DNA of 64,000 bases from Cupriavidus taiwanensis (GTDB taxonomy: Bacteria > Pseudomonadota > Gammaproteobacteria > Burkholderiales > Burkholderiaceae): assembly GCF_900249755.1 (NCBI RefSeq), contig NZ_LT976853.1:2081274-2145273 (forward strand), read 5' to 3'. How positions within the stretch are numbered: position 1 is the stretch's first letter; every line of letters starts with the position of its first letter. The notes under the pieces are model-generated. The model was not told where the DNA came from. It saw only the letters and a program-made list of their open reading frames with translations, and searched no databases. Below, piece after piece: positions 33,396 to 45,095 of this stretch. The position numbers were made by a program, and so were the translations under genes.

Positions 33396-34426
33396 CAGGC
33401 GGTCTTGTCCGCTTCGGGCATTACGTCGAGCAGCGCGCGGCGGCAGTGGCCGTCGCGGCCTGTTACGGTTTCGGCATGCCACAGCGCGTGCAGGATGGCT
33501 TGCTCGACGCTGTCGGCCGCGGCGCGGAACAGTGGGTCGAGCCGGCTTTCATGCAGCATGGCGAGCGCAGGCATGGGGCGCGCGGCGTCGTGCGGCACGG
33601 TATAGGCAGTGGAGAAGGCCAGCGCGAGATCGCCCGAGCCGTGCCCGAACACCGAGCCGGTGCGCGCCAGCCCTGCTCCCGCGCGCAGCGACAGCCGGCG
33701 CAGCTGGCGCGCGTCCAGCGGCGCGTCGGTGGCGAGGATCATGATGATCGAGCCTTTTTCAGGCTGCGCGTCGGGGCCGGCCAGACGCTGCGCCAGTTCC
33801 GGACCGAGCAGCCGCCCGGCCACGGTCAGCGACTCCGGCGTGCCGAAATTGGCCAGCACCAGCGCGCCGACGCAATGGCCGCCCGCCAGCCGCGATGCCG
33901 TACCGATGCCGCCCTTGACGCCGAACGCCGACATGCCGCGCCCGGCGCCAACCGCTCCCTGCGCAACCTCATGGCTGGCACCGGCCAGGGCCGCCTCATA
34001 GTGGCGGCTCTCCACCGCCATGCGCTGGATATCGTTCAGGTAGCCGTCGTTGCATTCGAACACCAGCGGATTGACCGTGGGCAGCGCGCGCCCGATTTCC
34101 GGGTTGGCCGCCACCGCCGCGCGGATCTGCGCCTGCGCGACGGCACCGACGGCGAAGGTATTGGTCAGCGCGACCGGCGTCTCCAGCACGCCCAGCTCTT
34201 CCACCTGCACCAGCCCCACGCTCTTGCCGAAGCCGTTGAGCACGGTGGCCGCGGCCGGCACCTTGTCGCGGTACGGATCGCCGCCATGCGGGCGGATCAC
34301 GGTCACGCCGGTCTGCACGGCGTCCTGCGCCAGCGTGCAGTGGCCGACGGTGACGCCAGCCACGTCGGCAATGCTGTCGAGCGGCCCCGCGGCCAGCGCG
34401 CCGATACGCGGTATCGATGCAGCCAT
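33395..34426 (-). CDS. P1-family peptidase (DmpA/BapA-like aminopeptidase)
   Basis: A 343-residue N-terminal-nucleophile hydrolase. The precursor is expected to cleave itself between Gly225 and Ser226 in EKGSIIMILATDAPLDARQ, freeing the serine as nucleophile. KGGIGTASRLAGG and VNPLVFECNDGYLND are further family motifs. DmpA releases L- or D-amino acids and BapA cleaves beta-peptides, so substrates with unusual bonds are likely. The ATG at 34426 lies just after the permease stop at 34431; the ATG at 34480 would overlap that permease gene. It is coupled to the M55 gene downstream. Confidence 0.92.
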   Translation of the reverse strand: MAASIPRIGALAAGPLDSIADVAGVTVGHCTLAQDAVQTGVTVIRPHGGDPYRDKVPAAATVLNGFGKSVGLVQVEELGVLETPVALTNTFAVGAVAQAQIRAAVAANPEIGRALPTVNPLVFECNDGYLNDIQRMAVESRHYEAALAGASHEVAQGAVGAGRGMSAFGVKGGIGTASRLAGGHCVGALVLANFGTPESLTVAGRLLGPELAQRLAGPDAQPEKGSIIMILATDAPLDARQLRRLSLRAGAGLARTGSVFGHGSGDLALAFSTAYTVPHDAARPMPALAMLHESRLDPLFRAAADSVEQAILHALWHAETVTGRDGHCRRALLDVMPEADKTA

Positions 34427-34430
34427 CGCT

Positions 34431-35345
34431 TCAGCGCCGGTCGATCTTGGGATCGAGCGCGTCGCGCAGCCCGTCGCCAAGCAGGTTGAACGCCAGCACC
34501 GTCAGGAAGATCGCCAGGCTGGGGAAGATCGCCACGTGCGGCGCGGTGACCATGTCGGCGCGCGCCTCGTTGAGCATCGCGCCCCATTCCGGCGTGGGCG
34601 GCTGCGCGCCCAGGCCCAGGAACGACAGGCTGGCAGCGGTGATGATCGAGGTGCCGATCCGCATCGAGAAATACACCACGATCGACGACACCGTGCCCGG
34701 CAGGATATGCCGCATCAGGATGGTCCAGTCCGACGCGCCGATGCTGCGCGCGGCTTCCACATAGGTCAGCCGCTTGAGCATCAGCGTATTGCCGCGCACC
34801 AGCCGCGCGAACGCCGGGATGCTGAAGATGGCCACGGCGAAGATCACGTTGGTCATGCCGTTGCCGAGGATGGCGACGATGCCGATCGCCAGCAGGATGC
34901 CGGGGAAGGCGAACAGCACGTCGGAGATGCGCATCACGATGCGGTCCCACCAGCCTTCGTAGTAGCCGGCCAGCAGGCCCAGCGCGGTGCCGATCACCGC
35001 GCCGATGATCACCGACAGGAAGCCGGCCGCCAGCGAGATGCGCGTGCCCGCCAGGATGCGGCTGAAGATATCGCGGCCGAGCGAATCGACACCCATCCAG
35101 TGCGCGGCCGACGGGCCGGCGTTGAGCGCATCGTAGTCGAAGAAATTCTCGGGGTCGTAGGGCACGATATGCGGCGCCACGATGGCGATCGCCACCAGCA
35201 CCAGCACGAACGCGCCGGCGCCCAGCGCCAGGTGCTGCTTGCGGAATTTGCGCCAGAACTCGGTCCAGGGCGTGCGCACGGCCTGCGGCGCGGCGGCTGT
35301 GGCGGATGCCGCTTGCGCTGCGGCGGGCGTGGAAAGCTCAGTCAT
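34431..35345 (-). CDS. gsiD: Peptide/glutathione ABC transporter permease (GsiD/DppC-like)
   Basis: A 304-residue inner-membrane permease with an N-terminal cytoplasmic extension, one membrane segment (about 40-60), and a five-helix permease core. The EAA loop reads [22 protein letters not shown] (about 202-223). The N-terminal OppC/DppC-type motif [23 protein letters not shown] is present. It pairs with the next permease and the ATPase to form the importer. It starts 7 bases after gsiC stops. The substrate is a short peptide; glutathione is the E. coli precedent for an operon with iaaA. Confidence 0.93.
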   Translation of the reverse strand: MTELSTPAAAQAASATAAAPQAVRTPWTEFWRKFRKQHLALGAGAFVLVLVAIAIVAPHIVPYDPENFFDYDALNAGPSAAHWMGVDSLGRDIFSRILAGTRISLAAGFLSVIIGAVIGTALGLLAGYYEGWWDRIVMRISDVLFAFPGILLAIGIVAILGNGMTNVIFAVAIFSIPAFARLVRGNTLMLKRLTYVEAARSIGASDWTILMRHILPGTVSSIVVYFSMRIGTSIITAASLSFLGLGAQPPTPEWGAMLNEARADMVTAPHVAIFPSLAIFLTVLAFNLLGDGLRDALDPKIDRR

Positions 35346-35352
35346 GCCGGCC

Positions 35353-36276
35353 TCACTTGTAGCGGATGGTGGGATTGATCACGGTGTAGAGCATGTCCAC
35401 CACCAGGTTGATCAGGATGAATTCGAGCGAGAACAGCAGCACCTCGGCCTGGATCACCGGGTAGTCGCGCATCTCGACGGCATCGACCAGCAGCCGTCCC
35501 AGCCCCGGCCAGTTGAACACTTTCTCGACCACGATCGAGCCGCCCAGCAGGAAGCCGAACTGCAGGCCCATCATGGTCACCACCGGGATCATGGCGTTGC
35601 GCAGGCCGTGCTTGGCCACCACCAGCGTCTCGCGCACGCCCTTGGCGCGCGCGGTGCGGATAAAGTCTTCCTGCAGCACCTCGACGAACGAGGCCCGGGT
35701 AAAGCGCGCCATCACCGCCGCCACCGCGGCGCCCAGCGTGACCGAGGGCAACACGTAGTGCTGCCAGGTATCGGCGCCGATCGACGGCAGCCAGCCCAGC
35801 TGGACCGAGAACACCTCCATCAGCAGCATGCCCAGCGCGAACGCCGGGAAGGAAATCCCGGAAACCGCCAGCGTCATGCCGAAGCGGTCCGGCCAGCGGT
35901 TGCGCCACACCGCCGAGCCGATGCCGATCGCCATGCCGAACACCACCGCCCACGCCATCGACGCCACCGTCAGCAACAGCGTCGGCATGAAGCGGTCGCC
36001 GATTTCCTCGCTGACCGGGCGCTTGGTGCGCAGCGAATTGCCGAACTCGCCGCGCAGCGCGTTCGAGAAGAAATTGACGAACTGCTCGTGCATGGGCCGG
36101 TCCAGCCCCAGGTCCTTGCGCACCAGCTCGACCGTGGCCGAGTCAGCCTCCGGGCCCGCCGCCAGGCGCGCCGGATCGCCCGGCAGCAGGTGGACGAACA
36201 GGAACACCAGCACGGCCACGATCAGCAGCGTGGGGATCACGCCCAGCACGCGTTTGAGGAAGTAGTTCAGCATCAC
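35353..36276 (-). CDS. gsiC: Peptide/glutathione ABC transporter permease (GsiC/DppB-like)
   Basis: A 307-residue permease with six predicted helices. The N-terminal [30 protein letters not shown] is the DppB/OppB hallmark. The EAA loop is [24 protein letters not shown] (about 205-228). It is the first of the two permeases and follows the binding-protein gene across a 150-base gap that contains a hairpin. Confidence 0.93.
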   Translation of the reverse strand: MMLNYFLKRVLGVIPTLLIVAVLVFLFVHLLPGDPARLAAGPEADSATVELVRKDLGLDRPMHEQFVNFFSNALRGEFGNSLRTKRPVSEEIGDRFMPTLLLTVASMAWAVVFGMAIGIGSAVWRNRWPDRFGMTLAVSGISFPAFALGMLLMEVFSVQLGWLPSIGADTWQHYVLPSVTLGAAVAAVMARFTRASFVEVLQEDFIRTARAKGVRETLVVAKHGLRNAMIPVVTMMGLQFGFLLGGSIVVEKVFNWPGLGRLLVDAVEMRDYPVIQAEVLLFSLEFILINLVVDMLYTVINPTIRYK

Positions 36277-36303
36277 ACACCATGAAGAAAGGCCGCGGGC
36301 CGC

Positions 36304-36336
36304 CCGCCTGCGAACCCCGCGTCGCGAGGCAGGCGG
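36304..36336 (-). other. Intra-operon hairpin between binding protein and permease genes
   Basis: An inverted repeat CCGCCTGC / GCAGGCGG with a 17-base loop in the 150-base gap between gsiB and gsiC. Hairpins in this position often protect the upstream binding-protein message and lower permease expression. There is no T run, so it is not a typical terminator. Confidence 0.45.
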
Positions 36337-36426
36337 CCGTCTGTCGGCTTACTGCGTTACTGCTCTGTTGGATGGCTTGCCGGGGCGCGCATGATCTTGG
36401 GTATTGCAAGCGCCCGCCCTCACCCC

Positions 36427-37983
36427 TTACTGCTTGATATCAATCTCATCAAAATTAAACGACCCATCCGGCATCACATACGCACCGCTCAGCCGCTTGC
36501 TGCGCGCGAACAGCACCTTCTCCGTCACCAGGAAGGCCCACGGCGCGTCCTTCCAGATGCGTTCCTGCGCGTCCTTGTACAGCTTCGCCTTCTCGGCGCG
36601 GTCGGTGGTGCGCAGCGCGCCCGCGATATCGGCATCGACCTGGTCGTTCTTGTAGTAGGCGGTATTCAGCAGCTTGGGCGGCATCGATTCCGAAGCCAGC
36701 AGCGGACGCAGCGCCCAGTCGGATTCACCGGTCGACGACGACCAGCCGACGTAGTAGATGCGCACGCCGGCGTCTTCGGGCTTGGGCACGCTTTCCACAC
36801 GCTCCACGCGCTGGCCGGCCTCGAGCGCCTGCACCTGCGCCTTGATGCCGACCTGCTGCAGCTGCTGCTGCACGAACTGGATCACCTTCTGCGCGGTGGT
36901 GTGGTTATAGGCCGACCACAGCGTGGTTTCGAAGCCGTTCGGGTAGCCGGCTTCCTTCAGCAGCGCGCGCGCCTTGGCCGGGTCATACGGCCACGGGCCC
37001 AGCTTCTCGGCATAGTCCACGCCATGCGGCACCACGCCCTCAGCCGGCACCGCGTAGCCGGCAAAAGCGACCTTGGCCAGCGCTTCCTTGTTGATCGCGT
37101 AGTTGATGGCCTGGCGCACCTTGGGGTCGTTGAACGGCTTCACCATGGTGTTCATGGTCAGGTAGCGCTGGATGATCGACGGCGCGGCGATCAGCTCCAC
37201 TTTCGGGCTGTTCTTCAGCACCGCGGCCTGCTCGAACGGGATGCTGAAGGCGAAGTCGGCCTCGCCGGTCTGCATGATGGCAGCGCGGGTGTTGTTGTCG
37301 ACCACCGGCTTCCACGTAATGGTGTCGATCTTCGGATAGCCGGTCTTCCAGTATCCGGCAAACTTCTTGCCCTTCAGGTGGTCGGGCTGCTTCCACTCGA
37401 CGAACTCGAACGGGCCGGTACCCACCGGATGAAAGGCGATGTCCTTGCCGTACTTCTGCAGCGCGGCCGGCGAGATCATCACTGCCGACGGATGCGCCAG
37501 CACGTTGATGAACGGCGAGAACGGCTCCTTGAGCGTGACCTTGACGGTATTGGCATCGACCACGTCGGTCTTTGCCACGCGGTTGAACAGCGTGTAGCGC
37601 TTGAGCTTGTTGGCCGGATTGGTGACGCGGTCCAGGTTGGCCTTGACGGCGCCGGCATCGAAGGTGGTGCCGTCGTGGAACTTGATGCCCTTCTTCAGCT
37701 TGATGGTGTAGACCAGGCCGTCCTTGCTGACGTCATAGCTGTCGGCCAGCACGTTGACCAGCTTCATGTCCTTGTCCATGCCGAACAGGCCCTGGTAGAA
37801 GGTCTTGCCGACCGCCTGCGATAGCGTGTCGTTCGAATCGTACGGGTCGAGCGAGGTGAAGGTCGAATACACCGCCATCACGGCATCCTTGGCCGCGAAC
37901 GCCGGTGCGGCGGCCAGCATGCCGAGGGCGCCGGCGGCAAAGGCGCCGGCCATCCATCGGGGCGAAACCATACGTGCAGACAT
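36427..37983 (-). CDS. gsiB: Peptide/glutathione-binding periplasmic protein (GsiB-like, SBP family 5)
   Basis: A 518-residue extracytoplasmic receptor. The signal peptide is residues 1-31 ([21 protein letters not shown]). The mature protein begins [34 protein letters not shown], and contains the family-5 signature around [29 protein letters not shown]. The length equals that of GsiB (512) and DppA. It delivers peptides to the GsiC-GsiD permease. The gap to the ATPase gene upstream is only 38 bases. Two further in-frame ATGs lie within the first 11 codons. Confidence 0.93.
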   Translation of the reverse strand: MSARMVSPRWMAGAFAAGALGMLAAAPAFAAKDAVMAVYSTFTSLDPYDSNDTLSQAVGKTFYQGLFGMDKDMKLVNVLADSYDVSKDGLVYTIKLKKGIKFHDGTTFDAGAVKANLDRVTNPANKLKRYTLFNRVAKTDVVDANTVKVTLKEPFSPFINVLAHPSAVMISPAALQKYGKDIAFHPVGTGPFEFVEWKQPDHLKGKKFAGYWKTGYPKIDTITWKPVVDNNTRAAIMQTGEADFAFSIPFEQAAVLKNSPKVELIAAPSIIQRYLTMNTMVKPFNDPKVRQAINYAINKEALAKVAFAGYAVPAEGVVPHGVDYAEKLGPWPYDPAKARALLKEAGYPNGFETTLWSAYNHTTAQKVIQFVQQQLQQVGIKAQVQALEAGQRVERVESVPKPEDAGVRIYYVGWSSSTGESDWALRPLLASESMPPKLLNTAYYKNDQVDADIAGALRTTDRAEKAKLYKDAQERIWKDAPWAFLVTEKVLFARSKRLSGAYVMPDGSFNFDEIDIKQ

Positions 37984-38021
37984 CGTCGAATCTCCTTGTT
38001 AGCTTCGGTATTTCCGGGACT

Positions 38022-39926
<1,905 letters not shown>

Positions 39927-39956
39927 TGGAACTCCTTCTGTTGCTGCCTGATGCCT

Positions 39957-40010
39957 GGGACTTGCCCGGGACTTGCCCGGGACTTGCCGGGAACTTGCCG
40001 GGAACTTGCC
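39957..40010 (-). repeat. Five tandem 11-base repeats in the iaaA-gsiA leader
   Basis: On the plus strand the units are GGGACTTGCCC twice, GGGACTTGCC, then GGGAACTTGCC twice, in direct succession. On the transcribed strand they read GGCAAGT(T)CCC. They lie between the iaaA stop and the gsiA start. Copy number may vary by slippage. Confidence 0.85.
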
Positions 40011-40022
40011 GGTGCCGCGCGA

Positions 40023-40994
40023 TCAGCCGTAGATCGACACGCTGACGGCCTCGCCCACCCGGGCGACACCGCGGTACATGCCTTCGGTATTGAACGGCAG
40101 CGCCACGTTGCCGGCGCGATCCACCGCGATCAGCCCGCCGCGGCCGTGGATCGCGGGCAGCTTCTCCATCACCACGCGCCGCGCCGCCTCGTCGAGCGGC
40201 AGGCCGGCATAGCGCATCTGCGCGGCGACATCGTGCGCGGCGACGGTGCGGATAAACATCTCGCCGGTGCCGGTGGCGGACACGGCCGCGACGTCGTCGG
40301 CATAGCAGCCCGCGCCGATCAGCGGGGTATCGCCGACACGGCCCACCTGCTTGTTGGTCACGCCGCCGGTGGAAGTGGCCGCCGCGAGGTTGCCGCGGCT
40401 GTCGCAGGCGACCGCGCCCACGGTGCCGAACTTGCTGTCGGGATCGAGCGGTTCCGGGTCGCGCGCCTGCTGTGCGGCGAGCGTGGCGGCGTCGTGGTCG
40501 AGCAGCGCCATGCCGTCGTTGCCGCGCGCACGCTGCCACTGGTCGTGGCGGGCCTGGGTGAAGTAGTACTCCGGCGCGACCAGCTCCAGCCCGTGCGCCT
40601 GCGCGAACGCCTCGGCGCCGGCGCCGGCAAACAGCACGTGTTCGCTGTGCTCCAGCACCGCGCGCGCGGCCAGCACCGGGTTGCGCAGGCGCGTGACGCA
40701 GGCCACCGCGCCGGCGTTGCGGGTGGCGCCGTCCATCACCGCCGCATCCAGTTCATAGGTGCCGGCATGGGTCAGCACCGCGCCCTTGCCGGCGTTGAAC
40801 AGCGGGCATTCTTCGAGCAGGCGCACTGCCTCGGTGACGGCGTCGAGCGCGCTGCCGCCATCGGCCAGGATGCGCTGGCCGGCTTGCAGCACGTGCTGCA
40901 GCGCCTCGATGTATTCGCGTTCGCGGGCCGCATCCATCGCCGCGCGGGTGATGGTGCCGGCGCCGCCGTGGATGGCAATGACAGCTGGTTGCAT
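40023..40994 (-). CDS. iaaA: Isoaspartyl peptidase / L-asparaginase (plant type)
   Basis: A 323-residue N-terminal-nucleophile hydrolase. The precursor should cleave itself at Gly190-Thr191 (KFGTVGAVACD), making Thr191 the nucleophile. IAIHGGAGT at the N-terminus, NAGKGAVLTHAGTYELDAAVMDG and GEMFIRT..DVAA further match the family. It hydrolyses beta-aspartyl dipeptides and, weakly, asparagine. E. coli iaaA is the first gene before gsiABCD, the same order as here. It starts 8 bases after the RpiR gene stops. The frame is open upstream to 41594 but that is a shadow of the regulator gene. Confidence 0.95.
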   Translation of the reverse strand: MQPAVIAIHGGAGTITRAAMDAAREREYIEALQHVLQAGQRILADGGSALDAVTEAVRLLEECPLFNAGKGAVLTHAGTYELDAAVMDGATRNAGAVACVTRLRNPVLAARAVLEHSEHVLFAGAGAEAFAQAHGLELVAPEYYFTQARHDQWQRARGNDGMALLDHDAATLAAQQARDPEPLDPDSKFGTVGAVACDSRGNLAAATSTGGVTNKQVGRVGDTPLIGAGCYADDVAAVSATGTGEMFIRTVAAHDVAAQMRYAGLPLDEAARRVVMEKLPAIHGRGGLIAVDRAGNVALPFNTEGMYRGVARVGEAVSVSIYG

Positions 40995-41002
40995 AAGGAG
41001 AC

Positions 41003-41965
41003 TCAGGACTTCCGGGTGTTGGTCGAGCGGGCGCGGCGGGCGCCGGCCCTGGGTTCGGTGGGCGGCGCGGGCGGCGGCGCCGGTTTGCGCCCGCGCTCGG
41101 CATCGGGGGCGCCGTACAGCCACGGCAGCAGGAATTCGGTCATTTCGGCTGCGGCCTTGACCGGGCGTTCGGCACGGTGCGCCACCGCGCCGCACAGCGC
41201 CTCGATCAACGCCAGCACGGTGGCGTCGGAGTTGGCCGAAAGCCGGTTGCCGGCCTGCGCATACAGCGCGATATCGGCCAGCGGCGCCAGCGGCGAGGTC
41301 GGGCCGTCGGTCAGCGCCAGCACCTGCCCGCCACGCAACTTTGCGCGCTGGGCCAGTTCGATGGTGTCGCTGACGTAGCGCGGGAAGGCGATCACGATCA
41401 GCAGGTCGCTCGGCTGCAGCTTGAACAACTGGCGCGCCGCATGCGAGGCGCCGCCCGCGCCCGCCACCGAGGTCACCATGCGGCAATGCATTTCCAGCCC
41501 GTGCTGCAGCAGGCCGGCGAGGAAACCGCTGGCGCCGAAGCCGGCCACGTAGACGCGCTGCGCGGCGAGGATCGCCGAGACCGCGCGCTCGCACGCCTGC
41601 GCGTCGATGCCGCGCCGTGTCGCTTCGGCATTGGCGGCCGCATCCTCGAGCGAGGCGGCGAACACTTCGGCCACGGTGGCGGGTCGTTCCAGTTCGCTGC
41701 GCAGCCGCTCCACCGGCGCCAGCGTGGCTTCGAAACCGCGCACCAGCTCGGCCCGGAACTGCGGATAGCCGTCGAAGCCCAGCGCCCGCGCAAAGCGGTT
41801 TGCGGTGGCCACCGAGACGTCGACCGCCGCGGCGAATTCATCGATGCGCATGGTCGCCGCGCGAAACAGGTTGGCCAGCACGTATTCCGCCATGCGGCGG
41901 TGCGCCGGCGTCAGCGCCGGCAGGCTGCGTGCGATGCGGTCCGAGATCGAATGGCCAATGGTCAT
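41003..41965 (-). CDS. RpiR/MurR-family transcriptional regulator
   Basis: A 320-residue regulator. An N-terminal helix-turn-helix (about 10-80; MRIDEFAAAVDVSVATANRFARALGF) is followed by a SIS sugar-phosphate-binding domain (about 125-255; VYVAGFGASGFLAGLLQHGLEM, LLIVIAFPRYVSDTIEL). The C-terminus is a proline/arginine-rich tail. RpiR proteins usually sense sugar phosphates such as MurNAc-6-P, which would fit peptidoglycan-derived peptides, but the ligand is not known. As first gene of the iaaA-gsi unit it probably regulates its own operon. ATG 41965 is chosen; ATG 41995 is an alternative, and the long upstream extension is non-coding. Confidence 0.9.
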   Translation of the reverse strand: MTIGHSISDRIARSLPALTPAHRRMAEYVLANLFRAATMRIDEFAAAVDVSVATANRFARALGFDGYPQFRAELVRGFEATLAPVERLRSELERPATVAEVFAASLEDAAANAEATRRGIDAQACERAVSAILAAQRVYVAGFGASGFLAGLLQHGLEMHCRMVTSVAGAGGASHAARQLFKLQPSDLLIVIAFPRYVSDTIELAQRAKLRGGQVLALTDGPTSPLAPLADIALYAQAGNRLSANSDATVLALIEALCGAVAHRAERPVKAAAEMTEFLLPWLYGAPDAERGRKPAPPPAPPTEPRAGARRARSTNTRKS

Positions 41966-42011
41966 GGTGAAAGCGGCTGGTAAAGGGCGGCGCATCAGAG
42001 CGCGCGCCGTT

Positions 42012-42029
42012 GTGAAAATGAATTTACAC
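42012..42029. promoter_or_regulatory. Candidate RpiR operator
   Basis: GTGAAAATGAATTTACAC, an imperfect palindrome with seven of nine base pairs matching. It lies 47-64 bases before the regulator's start codon, inside a stretch that is clearly AT-rich for this genome. It resembles the TGAAA...TTTCA type sites of RpiR/MurR proteins. Confidence 0.5.
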
Positions 42030-42175
42030 GCAACCGACTTCCAAGAAAATAGAGTTTTGTCAGACCGAGGGTAATCCCTAGATTTGCTGGCGCCACCGGC
42101 ACTTTTGCGGTGCACGCCCCGATCCGCTTTGGCGCGGTCCCTGCACCGGCACGGCGTGCGCCGCACCGGAAACGC

Positions 42176-42181
42176 TACAAT
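42176..42181 (+). promoter_or_regulatory. -10 box of the yheS promoter
   Basis: TACAAT; the ATG at 42180 that would extend the yheS frame overlaps it, so the downstream GTG is the real start. No convincing -35 hexamer. Confidence 0.55.
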
Positions 42182-42260
42182 GCGGCCCAGCGCCACAGCG
42201 CCGGCCGCGGCCCGCGTTCACGGCGCTTTTTCTGTTTTTCACTCAGGCATTTCCCCTCTC

Positions 42261-44195
42261 GTGATCCGAATCGACCAGCTAGTCCTTCAGCGCGGCACCA
42301 AGGTGCTGTTCGACCACACCAGCGTGACGCTCAACCCGGGCGAGCGCGTGGGCCTCGTCGGCGCCAACGGCAGCGGCAAGTCGACGCTGTTCGCGCTGTT
42401 GCGCGGCGAGCTGCATCCGGACGGGGGCGATGTCAGCGTGCCGGCGCAGTGGCGCGTCGCCCACGTGGCGCAGGAAACGCCGGCGGTCAGCCGCACCGCG
42501 GTGGACTACGTGATCGATGGCGATACCCGCCTGCGCGAGATCGAGGCCGCGATTGCCGCGGCCCAGGCCAGCGGCGACGGCAGCGCCGAAGGCGAAGCCC
42601 ATGCCGCCTATGCCGACGCCGACGGCTACACCGCGCCGGCGCGCGCCGAGGCCCTGCTGCTGGGCCTGGGCTTCACGCTGGCGCAGGTGTCGCAGCCGGT
42701 GGCGTCGTTCTCCGGCGGCTGGCGCATGCGCCTGAACCTGGCGCAGGCGCTGATGTGCCCGTCCGACCTGCTGCTGCTCGACGAACCGACCAACCACCTG
42801 GACCTGGACGCCATCGTCTGGCTGGAAGACTGGCTGGCGCGCTATCCCGGCACGCTGGTGATGATTTCGCACGACCGCGAGTTCCTCGACGCGATCTGCA
42901 ATGTGACCGTGCATATCGAGAACCAGCAGCTGCGCCGCTACGGCGGCAACTACACGCTGTTCGAGACCATGCGGCTGCAGCAGATGGCGCAGCAGCAGGC
43001 CGCCTACACGCGCCAGCAGAAGGAAATCGCGCACCTGGAATCGTTCATCACGCGCTTCAAGGCCAAGGCGACCAAGGCGCGCCAGGCGCAGAGCCGGGTC
43101 AAGGCGCTGGAAAAGATGGAGCGGCTGGCGCCGGTGCACGTCGCCGCCGGCTTTGCCTTCGAGTTCCGCGAGCCGGACGCCGCGCCCAACCCGATGATGG
43201 TGCTCGACGGTGTCGACTGTGGTTATGCCGAGGCCGATCCGCCCGTCACCATCCTGCACAACCTGGCGCTGTCGATCCAGAACGGCCAGCGCATCGGCCT
43301 GCTGGGCGCCAACGGCCAGGGCAAGTCGACGCTGGTCAAGACCCTGGCCGGCACGCAGGATCCGCTCAGGGGCAACCTTCGCCTGGGCAAGGGGCTGCAG
43401 ATCGGCTACTTCGCCCAGCACCAGCTGGAAACGCTGCGCGACCACGACTCCGCGCTGCAGCACCTCGCGCGCCTGGCGCCCGACGTGCGCGAGCAGGAAC
43501 TGCGCGATTTCCTCGGCAGCTTCAACTTCCGCGGCGACATGGCCACCACGCCGATCGAGCCCTTCTCCGGCGGCGAAAAGGCGCGGCTGGCGCTGGCGCT
43601 GATCGTCTGGCAGAAGCCCAACCTGCTGCTGCTGGACGAACCGACCAACCACCTGGACCTCGATACGCGCGAGGCGCTGACCATGGCGCTGGCGCAGTTC
43701 GAAGGCACGCTGATCCTGGTCTCGCACGACCGTCACCTGCTGCGCGCCACCGCCGACCAGTTCATGCTGGTGGCCGACGGCACCATCAAGCCCTTCGATG
43801 GCGACCTCGACGACTACCGCGACTGGCTGCTGCAGCAGGCCGCGGCCAAGCGCAACGCCGCCACCGCCGCGCACCAGGCGGAAAACGCCGGCGATGCCGC
43901 GGCGGCGGTCAACCGCAAGGACCAGCGCCGCGCCGAAGCCGACGAGCGCCAGCGGCTGTCGGCGCTGCGCAAGCCGCTGGCGAAGGAACTGGAAAAGGTG
44001 GAAAAGCGCATGGCGGTGCTGCAAGGCGCCAAGGAGGAGATCGACCGGTTCATGGCCGATGAAAGCAGCTATGCCGAGGCCAACAAGGTAAAGCTGATGG
44101 AGATGCTCAAGCGCCAGGGCGAGGTCAACGGCGAGCTGGACACGCTGGAAGAGAAATGGCTGGAACTGCAGGAGCAGATCGAGCAGATTGCGTGA
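42261..44195 (+). CDS. yheS: ABC-F family ATPase (YheS-like)
   Basis: A 644-residue cytoplasmic protein with two ABC domains and no membrane part. Walker A motifs are GANGSGKST and GANGQGKST; signatures are FSGGWRMRLNLAQAL and FSGGEKARLAL; both halves have LLLDEPTNHLDLD. The arm linker (about 245-300, QQMAQQQAAYTRQQKEIAHLE) and a charged C-terminal coiled coil (about 530-644) are typical. The text WRVAHVAQETPAVS...DYVIDGD matches E. coli YheS. ABC-F proteins bind the ribosomal E site and help resolve stalled translation. The GTG start at 42261 gives the family start MIRIDQLVLQRG; earlier ATGs lie in or near the promoter. Confidence 0.93.
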   Translation: MIRIDQLVLQRGTKVLFDHTSVTLNPGERVGLVGANGSGKSTLFALLRGELHPDGGDVSVPAQWRVAHVAQETPAVSRTAVDYVIDGDTRLREIEAAIAAAQASGDGSAEGEAHAAYADADGYTAPARAEALLLGLGFTLAQVSQPVASFSGGWRMRLNLAQALMCPSDLLLLDEPTNHLDLDAIVWLEDWLARYPGTLVMISHDREFLDAICNVTVHIENQQLRRYGGNYTLFETMRLQQMAQQQAAYTRQQKEIAHLESFITRFKAKATKARQAQSRVKALEKMERLAPVHVAAGFAFEFREPDAAPNPMMVLDGVDCGYAEADPPVTILHNLALSIQNGQRIGLLGANGQGKSTLVKTLAGTQDPLRGNLRLGKGLQIGYFAQHQLETLRDHDSALQHLARLAPDVREQELRDFLGSFNFRGDMATTPIEPFSGGEKARLALALIVWQKPNLLLLDEPTNHLDLDTREALTMALAQFEGTLILVSHDRHLLRATADQFMLVADGTIKPFDGDLDDYRDWLLQQAAAKRNAATAAHQAENAGDAAAAVNRKDQRRAEADERQRLSALRKPLAKELEKVEKRMAVLQGAKEEIDRFMADESSYAEANKVKLMEMLKRQGEVNGELDTLEEKWLELQEQIEQIA

Positions 44196-44248
44196 GCGGC
44201 TGGCTTCAATACCGACTGCGTCGGCAAACCCCGACACCCCTCGCGGAC

Positions 44249-44377
44249 GCTCCCCTCTCCCGCGAAGTGGGAGAGGGGTGGGGGTGAGGGCCGGAGCATC
44301 CACGTAGTCAAGGACGTCGGTATGCCAGCGCCTGCCCTCACCCCCTGCCCCTCTCCCGCAAGCGGGAGAGGGGAGCA
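44249..44377. repeat. Paired palindromic element (MITE/REP-like) after yheS
   Basis: A 129-base unit with outer palindromes at 44251-44277 and 44348-44376. Its core AGCATCCACGTAGTC...GTCGGTATGCCAGCGCC is the reverse complement of the cores found at 15601-15902, so this copy is inverted. It lies between the yheS stop and a bidirectional terminator. Confidence 0.8.
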
Positions 44378-44414
44378 AACCAGCGGGACTATAGCGTTCC
44401 GCGCAGCCCCCAAA

Positions 44415-44442
44415 AAAAACCGGCGCACACAGCGCCGGTTTT
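44415..44442. terminator. Bidirectional terminator between yheS and dsbB
   Basis: Arms AAAACCGGCGC and GCGCCGGTTTT flank a five-base loop ACACA. T runs on both strands let it serve the convergent yheS and dsbB genes. Confidence 0.88.
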
Positions 44443-44464
44443 TCATTTCAACTCCCGCCATCCG

Positions 44465-44953
44465 TCAGCGGAAATTCTTCTCCCTCCGGATCAGCCCCAC
44501 CGCCAGCGTCAGCGTCAGCAGGAACAGCCAGATCAGCGACCATGCCGGCACCGACAGCCCCAGCACCGGCGGCAGCGGCGCGGTGCACAGGCCGTCGGAG
44601 TAGAACAGTTGCGGCAGCACCTTGGCGGTGGGCAGCGCGTTGACCCAGTTCTCGAGCGGATCGATGCCGCACGATGCCTTGGGATTGAGCAGCAGCGACA
44701 CGTGGTAGACCGCCACCGCGATGCCGGCGATGCCGGACAGCATGCCCAGGCCCTGCCACAGCGAACGCGTGTTCTGCGCTACCGCCGCCAGCAGCGAGAA
44801 CACGCCGATGCCGACAAAGGCGAAGCGCTGCATCACGCAGAGCGGACAAGGCTGGTAGCCCTTTTCGAACTGCAGGTAGAGCGCGACGCCGACCAGCGCG
44901 AACGAGACGACGGCAATCAGCAGGAAATAGGCGCGGGAATTGGCTTGCATCAT
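44465..44953 (-). CDS. dsbB: Disulfide bond formation protein B
   Basis: A 162-residue inner-membrane protein with four helices that reoxidises DsbA and passes electrons to quinone. Both redox pairs are present: Cys36-Cys39 in QPCPLCVMQRFAF and the periplasmic pair Cys95 and Cys123. Length is normal (E. coli 176). Two adjacent ATG codons can start the protein. It is the downstream neighbour of a GNAT gene on the same strand but separated by about 140 bases. Confidence 0.95.
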   Translation of the reverse strand: MMQANSRAYFLLIAVVSFALVGVALYLQFEKGYQPCPLCVMQRFAFVGIGVFSLLAAVAQNTRSLWQGLGMLSGIAGIAVAVYHVSLLLNPKASCGIDPLENWVNALPTAKVLPQLFYSDGLCTAPLPPVLGLSVPAWSLIWLFLLTLTLAVGLIRREKNFR

Positions 44954-45095
44954 GGGAACTCAGGTGATCCGGTAGTCGTTGCCGTCCGTGTGCTGGCGCG
45001 GCTTTGCTGCGCATTATTACCGATTTTGCCGCGCCTGCCGTCGGCGCCACATGCGGCGCAAGGCCACTGCCCTGTGGCGGATTGACGCATGGGCA

